Numbered from the stretch's first letter, positions 1 through 12,062 are shown. The stretch: DNA of 64,000 nt from Eulemur rufifrons (GCF_041146395.1 NC_090989.1:52602501-52666500), one strand, 5' to 3'. Numbers and translations: made by a program. The notes: generated from the sequence alone by a model not told the origin.

Positions 1-2075
1 CTGACAAAAAGCTCAGTGGCTTAGTTTCAAAAATTAGAAGAAATTTGGTGGCCATGTGCAAAGGTTTTAAATCTTTGGGCTTTCTGCCATGCCTCAAATG
101 CCTCTAAAATGTAGGCCCACATAGGGGTGAAGGAATGGTGTGCTTTTGCCTATTGACACCAATATAATAAAATACTCCATTTCTGAACAGTGGTCTCTAG
201 TACAAACAGTTTCTGTAAATGGTGAAATGCAAACTAAATTAAGCAGGCCAGAGAGTTTCATTGTCTTTAAATTGGATCTTTGTGGATTAATAGAATTCAA
301 TTCAACTGAAACTTATTAAAAAGGCACTGTGAAAGAGACAAATTCACAATTTCTGACTCCACCAAACTTTTAATCTCATACTATATTGTCATAAAATAGG
401 TACCCTGATCCCTACAGGATCTGTACCTGTCTTTTCTGGGAAGTAAGGCTTTTCTACCCCATGACAGGGCCAATCAAGAGGACTTTAGGACCTACAATCA
501 TGGCCACTTGGATTAAGACTTCTAGATAAAGGGGAGATATCAAAGATTATCTTTTAATTCCTAGGGAATGTGCCCTGGTATGGATAAATTTAAAAGATAT
601 TTTCCCTTTCTGGATACAAGGCTGGCATCAGTGAAATATCAGCAAGGAAAAAAATTTTCTCTATTGTCTTAGGTTCAGAAACTGTGGGTCTGAACATTAA
701 ACTGCCAAAAGACTGATAATTAGGAGAAAAGGCATGCAATTTTTATTACTATTTTACATGTATAAGTGTTTACAGAAAAGAAGTAAAACTCAAAGGAGTA
801 GTTTGACTAGGAAGCTTATATTCCCTTCTTAACAAAAGGAAGGGTTTGGGCTTCAGGAGCTGATAAATTGTGAGGAAGTAACTAGGAAATATATAGGGGA
901 AATAACAGAATATAAGGGTTATTTTAGTAAGGTCTGTTTATGCAAACTCATCTTGGTGTTGACTCTTTATTTTCAATGACAGGAGTCACCTTTCCTGGTA
1001 CAGAGTTGAAGGGGGCACCTTCCCCCTCAAAGTGGAATTTATGCCCCACCTAGATTATAACGAAGATAAGGGACGGACAGAGAACTCATCCAGCATCTGT
1101 TGATCCTCAATTATCTTCAGCTCAAAATAGTCCTTATGCCAAAGTGGCATGTTTTGGAGTAGCATATTCTGATCCCCTTTAGAAGGAAGGTCATTGGTGC
1201 CATGTTCAGAACTATAGTGAAGAGCTTCCTGGTTAATCTCCTTGTCTTAAATATCCTTAAGTACCAGCAAAATAGATAACTCGGAGCCCTGGGAAGCATG
1301 CACCTTGGGGCCATAGGCAAACCTCCTGGGAAGGTCCTTTGAAGCCTAGCAGAGGCAGCAGGACGAAGCAGCTCCAGAGATGGAAGGTGGGATTGGAGCA
1401 GCAGTGAGCTGGTGCAGGGGAGGTGCCAGAGACTGGGTCACCAGGAACAGCAGAGCCCAGAGATCATCTACACGGTGGCTGAGAGACATCCTACCGGACC
1501 AGTCCTTCAAAATTCTCAAACATAGTGGGAAGAGGAGGTTGGGAGATTTTCTTTCATGAAAACATTTTCTCAGCATGAGAAGGAGGGGAATCTTACTAGA
1601 TTTTATTACGTTAAAGCCCCAAGAAAGCTGGGTGAGAATTGAAGCCAGATAATGTATGAAGCAGAATCCAATCTTGGATATATAATGGCAGCTGGATCCT
1701 TAGAAACTAGGTCATATTATAATGACATAACATGATGTAATAGAATAGTTTCCTTCCATAGGTATTCAGAAAGGGAAGCAAATTTCCCTTTAGCTGGAGC
1801 AATGAAGATGTGAAGGAAAGATGATCCTTCCATGTAACATTACAACATAACCGGCAACTTCCTCATCAAGTTCCCCGGATGTTGGGTGGAATAAAAGGAG
1901 ATGGTGAAAATATGTAGCTGATTCTCAAATGGCAAAATGTGAAGATAGACTTAGAGAATAGTTATGATTATTACTGGTCATCAGGGATCATTTCCCCTTT
2001 TCTCAATTCTACGATCTAAAGGAATGATCAAAGTGATCAGACTACTTGGGTATAATAGGATATGTATACTGGGAT
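1..2075. other. Unclassified sequence without a gene
   Basis: No recognisable gene. The part from about 650 to 1580 has even base composition and short antisense open frames (67 and 76 codons at 1117-1320 and 1346-1576), and its style (long T-rich lead-in, then moderately GC-rich text) is like an old LTR or internal retroviral remnant. I could not match it to a family. The rest is AT-rich and featureless. Confidence 0.4.
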
Positions 2076-2185
2076 TGGAATTAGAAGACCTAGGCTGAAG
2101 AATTTTCTGGCAGTGTCATTTATTAATGACATGACCTTGGCCACTCATTCAGCCCTCTCAAGTTTTAGAAAACAAAAATCTCTCT
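2075..2185 (+). mobile_element. Possible degraded MIR SINE
   Basis: A block reading roughly 'gaattagaagacctaggct' then 'atgaccttggccactcattc' and 'agccctctcaagtttt' follows the order of the MIR core (tRNA-like head, 'tgaccttgggcaag', 'cctcagtttcc') with many changes. It is a weak match, called only from order and spacing. Confidence 0.3.
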
Positions 2186-2292
2186 CATAAGCCTATTGAA
2201 ACAAATAATCCATATGAAGGTGCATTGTGAAAAAGTTGCAAAACGCAGACTAATAAAAGTAAGATACTATATGAACAATTTGAACTAAAAAA

Positions 2293-2995
2293 CAATGATT
2301 ACCATTCACACCTTTAAGGTGGCTATAATCAAAAAGACTATAATAAATGTTGGTGAGGATGTGGAGAAACTGGAACACTTATACATTGCCGATGGGAATG
2401 TAAATATTATAGCCATTTTGGAAAACAGTCTGGCAGTTTCTGAAAAGGTTAAACATAGATTTTTACCACTTGATCCAGCAATTTCACAAGTAGGTATATG
2501 GCCAATAAAAATGAACACAAAAGTCCACATAAAAGCTTGTACACGGATGTTGATAACAGCATTATTCACAACAGCTTAAAGGTAGAAAAAATTTAAAAGT
2601 CTGTCAACTGATGAATGGATAAACAAAATGTGGTATGTCTGTACAATGGAATATTGTTTAAAAATAAAAAGGAATGGAAGTACTGATATGTGCTATGACA
2701 CACAAATAAACCTTGAAGACATTGTGCTAAGTGAAAGAAGCCAGTCACAAAAGCTGACATATTATATGATTCCATTTGTATGAAATGTCTAGAACAGGAG
2801 AAACTAGAGAGACAGAAAGTAGGTTAGTGGCCGCCTGGGGCTGGGAGTGGGTTGGGGAGAATGAAGAGTGACTGTTAATGGATATGGGGTTTATTTTGGG
2901 GGTACTAAAAATGTTCTAAAATTGATTGTAGTGATGGCTGCAAAAATCTGTGACTGTACTACAAACTTCTGAATTGTACACATAAAAAAAAACCC
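2293..2995 (+). mobile_element. Old L1 (L1M) 3' end
   Basis: The segment follows the last part of L1 ORF2 in order: 'gttggtgaggatgtggagaa', 'tggaacacttatacattgc', 'gatgaatggataaacaaaat', 'gtacaatggaatattgttt'. A 3' UTR with the 'ttagtggccgcctggggctg' motif of mammalian-wide L1M families and an A-rich end at about 2985 follow. Residual ORF2 frame is open for 94 codons (2295-2579) but is only a fragment of the roughly 1275-residue protein. It is 5' truncated and non-functional. Confidence 0.85.
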
Positions 2996-4044
2996 AATGA
3001 ATTCTAACTCTCTCTGTGAGTAAAACCATACAACACTAAATTTTTCACGAGAGAGAATTAAGAAGTAATATACTTAAATGTACATATTTAAGTATGTTTT
3101 ATACTGTTTTCATATTGATAAGTTTTTAACTTCTATATTCATATAGCCATGAAATTTCTGGGGCTGAGACAGATTATTATAATATCACTCACAGTAACCT
3201 CCTCAGCTCCTTTTGTCCCAACTTTTCCCCTTGGAGTGATGTGACCAGAGCTAGAGGTCATCCTACACCTACTGGCATTGGTACTATTGTGAGGAACCCA
3301 AAAATGTGAATCTGGGAGCTAGTGTAAAATTTCCCCTCCTGAGGTTGGAAAACAACTTAGTTTGCAAGCAAATTCTCCTTGAGAAGAAAGAGAGAAAGAT
3401 TCTGGGTTGCTACCATTTGAAATATAAATAAATGTTTTTAGGAAAAGGAAGACAACCATCTCTGAGTTTACAACCTCTAGCATGTCTCCGAGGCTTTGAG
3501 GCTCATCCCCCTCTTGAAATGTAAACACAAACCTCCTGGGAGGTAAATCTCTTCCCATGTAGTTGGTCATCATTTCATTTCCAAGGCCTGTCTTTTAAAC
3601 ATGTCTCAGTAAAATTTTCCCAGAAAACCCTAACCATGTGGAAACATACAAATATCCACTTCCTGACACACATCTGAAATATGGCTTATGATTCAGGTAG
3701 TTGTTTAAAAAGAATGTTTATAGTGTATTCTTTTTTTTTAATCACCAATATCATTTTGAAAAGTATTTGTCTGTTTAGGTCAGAGTCAGAGAACTCAAAG
3801 TATCTTCAAATCATATTTTTGGGACATCTGTCAATTTTTAAGTCATTTTAATGTCCTTATCTATTCATTTGCAGTCCCTATACCTCCCCACAGGGCTGTG
3901 GGGAGGAGCTGTGGAACGGGGGCCATATACTCAGTATTTGGTGCTCCTGAAAGTAGACATTTGGCTGATATGTAATAAAACACCCTCAGTCCTCTAATAA
4001 CTAAAAGTTAAGATTGCCTTTTGTGTCAGATTGTATTTTCCAAA
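2996..4044. other. Unique sequence, no feature seen
   Basis: No gene or clear repeat recognised. It contains short T runs and ordinary mixed composition. Confidence 0.4.
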
Positions 4045-4625
4045 ATTGTCTGCAATAATATTTCCAGTCCTACATTCTCCTCCAGAACCTTGCCACATCC
4101 CCATCAAGTGGCAGAGTCTATGTCCCCTCTCCTTGGACCTGGTAGGCCTTTGTGCTTGTCTTGACTAGGAGAGTATTGGGGTGAGTGATGCTCTGAGGCT
4201 TCTGGGGCTGCAGAATCAATGGTGACATAACTTCAGCACGGCTCCCTTTCCCTCAGGACATGAGCCCTGGGAGCCCTGAGCCTTCTGTAAGATGAAGCTA
4301 CCCTGGTGCTGCTGTGCTGGAGACACCGTGTGGAGAGACCACACAGAGACAAAGGAACAAGCCAAGGGGCTCCTACAAGTTCCAAAGCCCGGCTGTTTGA
4401 GTGTCCTCAGCCTGCATGCCAGACGTGTGAGCAGCAGGCATTCAGAATATTCCGGCACCAGCCATCATCTGATAGCAACTGCGTCAGAGACCCTGAATGA
4501 ATACTGCCTAACTGAGCCCACTCAACTTCCCAGACTTGTGAGGGTTAATAATAAAATGACTGTTGTTGTTTTAGACCACAGTTTGGGGGTGGTTTGTTTT
4601 GGGAAAATAGGTAACCAAAACACTC
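4045..4625 (+). mobile_element. MaLR LTR, MLT1-like
   Basis: The segment follows the MLT1 order: 'cacatccccatcaagtggcag', 'gtctatgtcccctctccttg', a middle with 'gtggagagaccaca' and 'agacgtgtgagcag', then the 3' end 'ctgagcccactcaac', 'aataataaaatgactgttgt' (the poly-A signal region) and 'ggggtggtttgttttgg'. These are old non-autonomous relatives of ERVL. The 112-codon open frame at 4292-4630 lies wholly inside the LTR and is not a gene. Confidence 0.75.
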
Positions 4626-5621
4626 TTTGATGGTTAAACTAGGAAAAGCAATCCATGAAAGGATGAAATTAACCATCTGTAGAAGTAACACTGGATAATA
4701 TCTGTAAGTGTGGAGTAGAGGTGACTTGGGGACACCAAATTGAACAAAGGCAAAATCTCACAGAGGAAGGAACAGATGTGATTGCCATCAAGAAAGCTGA
4801 TTCTGACAGTGGTAATATATTAACACCTGATGATATAGTCTTTTATCCCACATTGTTCAATAAACAAAGACATTGAATCTGGTGAATTATGGAAACAGGA
4901 ATGATTTATGAGGCTTTTACTATGACCTGGCTTATGTGTCCTGTAGGACTAACTTCTCTCCCTAGCTCTGACCCCCTGCCACCCAGGAAGCTGCTTAGTA
5001 CCAGGTTCCCCTTTAGATCTGCTCACAAAGAGAAAATGTGACGATCAGATCAGTGCACAGGACCATGCTGATCCACGCGGCAGTTATAATTCTATTGAGA
5101 GATGCGTTGTATGTCAGGTTTATACATCAGTGCCTGCCGAGATTAGTAAATGTAAATCAGGCTCTTATAACCTTGTCATCTCAGAGTGCGCTGATAACAA
5201 AATTGAGTTCCTAGATGTGCAAATCTGACAAGTGGAAAAAGACCCTGATAATTCCTGAAGGCTTTGTCACTTTGGCCTCAGAGTTGGCATGACACATAAC
5301 CCTCTAAGTATCCAACTCACATCGGATCAATAGGGTTGCTATTGGTAATGATTATTGCTGTTTAGCAACATTCTACCAAAATGCAGTCGCTCTGATGCTT
5401 TATTGAATTAAAATATTGAATCTATAGAAACAAAAAATTACTGAACTCTTAGTAAACTAAATCTATGTACTACAATAAGTGGGACAGTTGCTAATTTTTC
5501 TGGTTTTCCATACTTTTATCAACTTAGTCAACAACAACAATAAATAACATTAAGCGCTCACTTAGTGCTAGGCACACTGTTCAAGAGGTTTTGAAAAAAT
5601 CTTAATCAATATTTAGTGGCA
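4626..5621. other. Unique sequence, possible conserved non-coding element at 5030-5400
   Basis: No repeat recognised. The part 5030-5400 has balanced composition and factor-site-like words, including GTTGCTATTGGTAAT at 5335-5349 (half X-box-like) and an inverted GTTGCT/AGCAAC pair (5335-5340 and 5364-5369). It has no open frame. Function is inferred only. Confidence 0.35.
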
Positions 5622-5638
5622 TCACTGGTCATTTTTTT

Positions 5639-5961
5639 TTTTTTTTAGACAGAGTCTCACTCTGTTGCCCAGGCTAGAGTGAGTGTCGTGGGGTCAGCCT
5701 AGCTCACAGTAACCTCAAACTCCTGGGCTCAAGCAATCCTCCTGCCTTAGCCTCCAGAGTAGCTGGGACTACAGGCATGTGCCACCATGCCTGGCTAATT
5801 TTTCTATATATTTTTAGTCTTCCAGCTAATTTCTTTCTATTTTTAGTAGAGACAGGGTCTTGCTCTTCCTCAGGCTGGTCTTGAACTCCTGAGCTCAATG
5901 ATCCACCCACCTCGGCCTCCCAGAGTGCTAGGATTACAGATGTGAGCCACCGTGCCCGGTC
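5639..5961 (-). mobile_element. Lemur-type Alu, full length
   Basis: Antisense dimeric Alu beginning with a poly-T run and ending with 'gtgagccaccgtgcccggtc'. It has the 'gagtgagtgtcgtggggtca' right arm and 'tatatatttttagtcttcc' linker seen in the other lemur Alus here. It is flanked by a direct repeat TCACTGGTCATTTTTTT at 5622-5638 and 5962-5978, the target-site duplication of L1-driven insertion. Confidence 0.93.
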
Positions 5962-5984
5962 TCACTGGTCATTTTTTTAAAAAA

Positions 5985-6745
5985 GTCAAGTTATTGAGTT
6001 ATAACTTCTATATAGTAAGATTCATCCTTTTTCCATTTATTATTGGTATGTATTCATAGGGTACAAGTGCAATTTTGCTACCTTGATATATTGCACTGTG
6101 GTGACGTCAGGGTCTTCAGTGCATCCATCACTGGAGCAGCACACACTGTACCCACCAAGCAGCCTCCCATCACCCACCCCCTCCCTAACCCCACCCCTGC
6201 AGAGTCTGCATTGCCCATCATTCCACATTCTGCTTCCATGTGTACACATTACTTAGTCCCTACTTGTGAGAACATGAAATTCACCCTTTTAAGTGTAGAG
6301 TTCTACGAGCTTGACAAATACATACAATCATGTAACCAGCACTCAATCAAAATATATTAATAGAATATTATCATCACTCCAAAAAGTTTACTTGTGCCCC
6401 TTTGTGGTCAGTCTCCTATCACCACCGCTAGACTCCGGCAACCACTGAACTGTTTTTGGTCCATATAGTTTTACCTCTTCTTTACACGTGGAATGCCTTA
6501 CAAGTGGAATCCCATAGTATGTACTATTTTGAGCCTAATGAGCATAATGCTTTTGAAGTTCATCCAAGTTGTTGTGTGTATTGGTTGTTTATTCATTTTT
6601 ATTGCTGAATAGTATTCCGTAGTATAGACATATCACATTTTGCTTAGTCATTCAACAGTTGGTGGTCATTTAGGTTATTTTTAGTTTGGGGCAATAATGA
6701 ATAAAGCTGCTAAAAAAATTGTGTATAGGTTTTTGGTGGCCAAAT
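5985..6745 (-). mobile_element. Old L1M 3' end, split by a younger L1
   Basis: Antisense L1M text is found in 5985-6033 ('gagttataacttctatat...') and resumes at 6278 with 'aaattcaccctttt', 'tgacaaatacatacaatcat', 'tggaatcccatagtatgta', 'attgctgaatagtattccg', and 'gcaataatgaataaagctgc'. These are the reversed 3' UTR and ORF2 end. The interruption is the separate element at 6034-6277. Confidence 0.8.
6034..6277 (-). mobile_element. Younger L1 3'-end insertion (L1P/L1MA-like)
   Basis: Antisense L1 3' UTR: 'gtattcatagggtacaagtg', 'accttgatatattgcactgt', 'catccatcactggagcag', a C-rich tract at 6165-6200 and 'acttgtgagaacatg'. It sits inside the older L1M. The host words ATTCATCCTTTT (left, about 6021-6032) and ATTCACCCTTTT (right, about 6279-6290) are probably the two copies of the target duplication with one mismatch. 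Confidence 0.8.
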
Positions 6746-6755
6746 ATGTTATGTC

Positions 6756-6910
6756 ACTTAATCCTCATCAGAAGTCATTTATGGAAAGTATTAGTAATGT
6801 AGTATTGCTAGTTCCTTTTTAGAGATCAAAGCTAAGACTTACAGAGGTTTTGTAATTGCCTACAATTGCATGGCCAGTGGGGATAAACCCAGGCTTGTGT
6901 TACTGTAGAG
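6756..6910 (-). mobile_element. MIR SINE, degraded
   Basis: Reversed MIR order: 'ttaatcctcatcagaa', 'agagatcaaagctaagactt', 'acagaggttttgtaattgcc', 'tggccagtggggataaaccc'. It matches the core and head of MIR with many substitutions. Confidence 0.6.
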
Positions 6911-7689
6911 ACTGAGGTCTCTACTTACTTCTTCTGTAGCTACTACTAACTTATCCCCAGCTAATGGCTATCCACCTTGGAAATAAAAGTAAAAAGTATA
7001 ACCTCATCTCCCCTGTGATCAAGGGTGATAGCCTTGGTTTCAGATGGAGAAATTAAAAGATTAGAGTCTAACATGAAAAGCCTCTGTGGAGTCAATATGA
7101 AAAAACTGAGGTGGATCACAAAGTGACAAATATGTGACGATGACGGTGACAGTCAATTCAAAGACGGGTCCTGACCTTTACCTTTTTGTCCAGTTCAAAT
7201 AGTATAGGATCGTGCAAGCTTCAGCATTAAAACAGAGCTCTGATCAATGTTTTCTCATAAGGTTCCCGTGCTGTTAACACTTACTAAATATCACGTTGGC
7301 ACCAAAGTGAGCGTGAACAGTATATCCCCTCAAACACATACATACATTTATGAATTTCTAGCATTCCTTTGTCACAATAGTAATAGTAATAACTTTAGCA
7401 TATGAATAATTAACATCTTTAACAATTGCACTTTGTATTCACATATGTATTGCCTTGGATTCCAAAATGATATTCATAATATGGGAAAATGAGAAATTGT
7501 AGTAAAGATTAAACTCTCAAAATGTATTGTGGAGATTTTGGAGCTCTTCTGTAGAAGTGGAAATAATGGAAAATTGACAGTGAAATATAAAAGTAGATCA
7601 TGAATAGTTAATACCCAATTCTTCCATGATGAAGGAATTAAAATAACAACTAAGTAGTCACCACAGTGACAAGTCAAGACAAATTTGTC
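6911..7689. other. Unique sequence, no feature seen
   Basis: No gene or recognised repeat. Small open frames are chance-length and show no family signature. Confidence 0.4.
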
Positions 7690-7765
7690 ATCCCCCAGTG
7701 CCTAGCACAAGGTCTTGCATTTATTATGTGCTGAATAAACATTTGCTGGGCTGAATTTAATCTTT
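7690..7765 (+). mobile_element. L2 LINE 3' tail
   Basis: 'ccccagtgcctagcacaagg' followed by 'gctgaataaacatttgctgg' is the typical L2 3' terminus ('cccagcacctagcacagtgc ... caataaatatttgttgaa'). Confidence 0.7.
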
Positions 7766-8880
7766 CCAGGATGAATGTTTATAGGAATAGTGGCAACTAC
7801 TCTGTATAAAGTCTATGAGTTTGGCATTAATAAAGGCAATACATTTTTGTCTTTCGAACAAAAACAAAAAGGAATACAAATGTTATTTATTAATATGGTA
7901 ATCAGCTTCCCTAAAGAAGTCCAAACTGAGAGGGATTGTTGACCATTGTGGCTGACGCTCTGCCTTGCCCAAGACATTTCAGCACTAGTGTATAAACTCT
8001 TTTTTCAAAGACTTCAGGTGCTGAGTAAAGCCCCCATAAAGGCTTGCTGCAGATCCACACAAGAGATTCTACTAGAATGAAAGCAAATGCAAAAGAATCC
8101 AGTATCTTGGATTTTTCACCTTGTGACGCAGAGCTCACCTCCCACTCTGGAAACTGAAATCAACAGACAGAACCTGACCCCTGCTTCCCCCTGTAGCCAG
8201 GACATTGGCTCAAGATGTAGGCTGGGCCCACAGTTTGCACTGGCCTCTGTTTGAATTAGAAACTGGTGACTTGGAGAAGGAGGAACTCTGCAGAATCTAC
8301 TCTGGCAAATCTGGGGACAGAGGCAATGGGACATCCAGATTCCATAAACTGCAGTGGCACAGTTCCAATGGTAGCTTCTGGCCTCCACTGTCTGCATTAT
8401 TAGCAGTTTATGCGACAATCTCGTGCACATTGTTGGTAGCAATGGTGCCTTCATGGACCTAATCCTGTGGTGTGATGTTCAATGATGCTTACTCTTTTAA
8501 TCTGGAACTAAGAACCTTAACTGATGTGGCCATTTTTTCTAAAATAGCTGGAAATAGCCAATATATAGAATAAAACATTCTTGAGGAAGAAAGTAAATTG
8601 AGGCATACTGGTTGCTCCAGCTATAACTAGGTGATAGTTTGGGGATCAGAATCAAGGAAGAGAAAACTAAAAGAATTTGTCAATATTATAAAAGGGTCGT
8701 TTCCTGGTAATTGTTAAACTAAGAGTCTCGCATAGATGGTGTTCACGGAAGTAAGCACTCTGTTTGCCCAGCCTCGACTGTGCTCACGTTAGGTCAGTTT
8801 CATAGACCAATGGATTACAGTAAGAGTCAATTTCAAAATTTTACTGGTCTGGGTAATATGAGTTATTTCAACTTCTTAAG
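7766..8880. other. Unclassified sequence without a gene
   Basis: The stretch 7915-8460 is moderately GC-rich and carries overlapping short frames on both strands (85 codons plus, 112 codons minus), which is usual for old retroelement remnants. I could not name the family. 8460-8880 is ordinary unique sequence. Confidence 0.35.
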
Positions 8881-9790
8881 AGAAGGTACATTAAAATAAG
8901 CATCACATGGAAATGTCGTGGCTGCCTCCGAGCATGCATTCTCTTAGTCCCCTTTCTGATGGGGACACGCAGATTGGTGGGGACTGATCTCACAGCAGCT
9001 CCAGGGATGGGCCCTACTCACGGTGGTTGGGATGGCATTATGATCTGTGTCAAAAGGCCAGAAAGGAGATGTTTGATGGGAGCATCTGGAGAAGAAAATG
9101 ATTCCCTCTCTCATGAACGTTACAAAAAGATGCTCCCTTCTTCCATTGGTTGTGAATGAGGAAGCAATAGCTCCAGGTGGTCTTGTGACCAGGTTGCTGT
9201 CATGAAGAGTGACAGCTGTAGGGCTATTCTGCCACTGGGGAAGGCTGAGCAGAGACACAGAAAGAAAGTGGGCCCTGTGGCAGCACTAAACTGCTGGACC
9301 AGCTCTGCCCAAGGGTCCACGCAGGTCCTCTGGTAAGCAGACAGAGATGGAGTTCCCGGTGTCCAAGCTTTACTGGGGTGACGCCTGTGAACGGGAAAGG
9401 TGGAGGAAGTGTACGGGCAGTGGAAGTCCTCAGACACTGATGCAGACACGACACCTGTGAAAACAAAGGGAGAGAACGTGGGGTTGGGCAGGGAGAGCCT
9501 CCGACTGTGAAGCAAATTTTACAAAGTCTTGGCCAGCCCCAAAGGGAGCTCCAGAGCAAAGATCACTGGCTGGAAGAATCTCACATTGGGCAGAAATGTC
9601 CAGGCATTAGTATTCCTGCTGTGCTAATTGTCCAGAACTGTCCAGAAAGCTCAATACTGTGGCGTCAGCTCAGACAGTGGAGAACCTCAATGTCCAGGGG
9701 CTGGTGGCTGTCGGTTCCCTGCACTCATCAGAGAGGCATGGTTGTTCTTTTTTGAAGGAAGATCTAAGAGGTACACCTCCTCCTATCTCT
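8881..9790. other. Unclassified GC-moderate block, possible old retroelement
   Basis: About 0.9 kb of text distinct from its AT-rich surroundings, with overlapping antisense open frames of 131, 111 and 104 codons and plus-strand frames of 66 to 82 codons. None shows a motif that I can assign. An old LTR or internal ERV remnant, or simple compositional openness, are both possible. Confidence 0.3.
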
Positions 9791-10091
9791 GGACTTCTTA
9801 AATTATTTGAACCACAAAAATCCTCATACTATTATTACTGCTGTTGTTTTGCTGTTATTATTAAAACAGTTTGACCAGTTTTCTGTTACTTGTGACCAAA
9901 GGAATTCCAACTAGTATGTGAAGTAATCTTTTTAGATTTAACAAGATTGTCAGTTTAGTTCAACATACACTTCATGAGAAAGAGACTTTAGGTATATTAT
10001 TACTTATCTTCGAAAACAATGAACAAACCCACAAACCCAGCCCCTATCACAGAACTGACATGTACTTGGTACATAATAAATAATAGCTATC

Positions 10092-10170
10092 CTGACTCGG
10101 GGAGGTGGGGGGGCATGGGCAATATACATAATCTAAACTTTTGTACCCCCATAATAAGCTGAAATAAAAA
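10092..10170 (+). mobile_element. Extremely 5'-truncated L1 (79 bp)
   Basis: Contains only the last bases of the lemur-type L1 3' UTR: 'gggcatgggcaatatacat', 'aatctaaacttttgtaccc', 'ccataataagctgaaataaa', then the A tail. It is bounded by a perfect 14-bp direct repeat AAATAATAGCTATC at 10078-10091 and 10171-10184. The 34.3-34.9 kb L1 ends with the same words, so the family assignment is internally supported. Confidence 0.88.
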
Positions 10171-10189
10171 AAATAATAGCTATCATAAT

Positions 10190-11430
10190 TTATATCCATT
10201 GCAGTTATATTGCTTTTCAGTGTTTAATAATGGTACTTGAGTTTTTAGTAACCAAAAGGTGCCTTTTTTTTGCACAGAAGATAATGTTTATAGTTTCTTA
10301 TGTTTGTGTTAATAGTCAACTGATAAAAGGTATAAATTTTATAACCTAGTTTTATAAGCATTTACTTTCAACCCACAAATCTTGTTATTGTATTTGCTAA
10401 TCTAATAATTTTGTGTTACAATTTTAAACACTTAACTTCATTTGTTATTTAATTAATGCTCAATTAGTCTGTAAATTTGATGAATCAAATCCCTTAAGTA
10501 TTAATCGTATTTAGAAACTTTATTAACTTTATTTTTAAAGACATTTCAAGCTATCATTTACAATTTAATAAATCAACTCTCTCAAATATTTCAAACACCT
10601 AATAAACAAACTTACAAATCTAAATGCAAGATATTTGCAATTTTTACAAAACTCTTAAGAGTGTAATAAATCAGAATAAATTTAGTAAAGTATATTCTTT
10701 TATTTATTTTGAATGTCTAAAACCAGGTAAAGCATATATGAAACCACACAATAACTATAAAATAGCTTACACAAAAAAAGATCAGCTCTACTTAAATTTA
10801 TGCCTTCCTGGAATTAGACACTCAGTTACTCAACTAAGAGGAGTAGATTACTACCAAGAGCCTGCTGTCGTTATTGGTTAAAAACTTGGGACCATGAGAA
10901 GGTTACAGATTCAGGTTGGGGTAGGGAATGTGACCTGGGAAAGGCACCTAGGTATAACTCCAAGGATGGTACTACATAAGCCTCAGAATAACGACCTCCA
11001 TGTCCCTTCCTATTATCTGGTATTAGCTGCTTCATCCCTGGCAGACTCCAAGCTTGCAGTTTTCAGGGAGGATAAAATTTAGTTTCACAACTTAATTTAT
11101 CACGTGTCTCTTTCAAGTTTGATCCTTACCTAAATTTTCAACTTTATATTACTTGATTTTCATAGACAGAATTCTGAATCTCCTACCTAAATTGCAATGC
11201 ATATCTTTGCTATCTGATTTGTTTGACATAACAAATTCAGCACCCTGTTTATATTTTGCTTTTTTATTTGTCTCAGCTATAACCTAAAGTAACTTATTGA
11301 GAAAGAAAACATTTTCTCTGCTCTTAAGGAATTATCTTTCTATTAGAGATAGCTAAGACATATACATAAATCACCTATAATAAAAGGCAGAAGTGAAGAC
11401 TACTATAGAAGTGTTGTAAGCAAATTTCTG
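10190..11430. other. Unclassified, strongly AT-rich then mixed segment
   Basis: 10290-10620 is very AT-rich with scattered stops. An 85-codon frame (10624-10881) and a 62-codon frame (10894-11082) follow with no recognisable domain. From about 10890 the text is more GC-rich and has the look of an old LTR or repeat boundary, but I cannot name it. I see no splice or promoter signal that would make this a gene. Confidence 0.35.
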
Positions 11431-11434
11431 CAAG

Positions 11435-12062
11435 ATGACTATGATAGAATTCTAAGATGGTTCCCATGAACTTTGCCTTCTGGTGGTACTCCTTAAATTA
11501 TGTTACCTTACCTGGCACAAAAGGATTTTCCCGATGTAACTAAGTTTACTAATCAGTTGACCTTAGGACAGGGAAGCTATCCAGACGGACCTAATCTAAT
11601 CACATGAGCCCTTTAAAAATCAAAGAATTTTCTCTGGCTGGTAGCAGAAGAGTAATCAGAGAGATTAAAGCATGAAAGAGAATGAAAGTGCAGGAAGCTC
11701 TCTGTTGCAGAGATGGAGGGAGCCTCAGGATGAGCATCTGAGTGTGGTCTGGGTGTGGTCTCTAAGAGCTGGGAGTGGTCGCCAAGTGACAGCCACTAAG
11801 GAAATGAAGATCTTAGTCCTATAGCCACAAGGAACTGACTTCTGCCAACAGTCTAAATGAATTTGGAAGCAATTTTTCCCCAGAAGCTGCAAATCAAAGC
11901 CCAAACTTACACTTGATTTCAGCCTGTGAGACTCTGAGCAGAGAACTTAGTTGGGCTTGTCTGGACTTCTGACCTATAGAACTCTGAGCTAATAAACGGA
12001 TGTTAGTTAAAGTTGCTATATTTGTGGTAATTTGTTATGCAGAAATAGAAAACAAATATAAT
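11435..12062 (+). mobile_element. MaLR LTR, MLT1-like
   Basis: Order of MLT1: 'atggttcccatgaactttgc', 'aaattatgttaccttacctg', 'cccgatgtaactaagttta', 'ctaatctaatcacatgagcc', 'gacttctgacctatagaact', 'ctgagctaataaacggatgt' and 'gtggtaatttgttatgcaga'. It is an old LTR-derived copy without coding capacity. Confidence 0.8.

Noticed and set aside
9120..9559. Two overlapping antisense frames (131 and 111 codons)
   Set aside because: They are in different frames of the same DNA, have no motif and no regulatory context.
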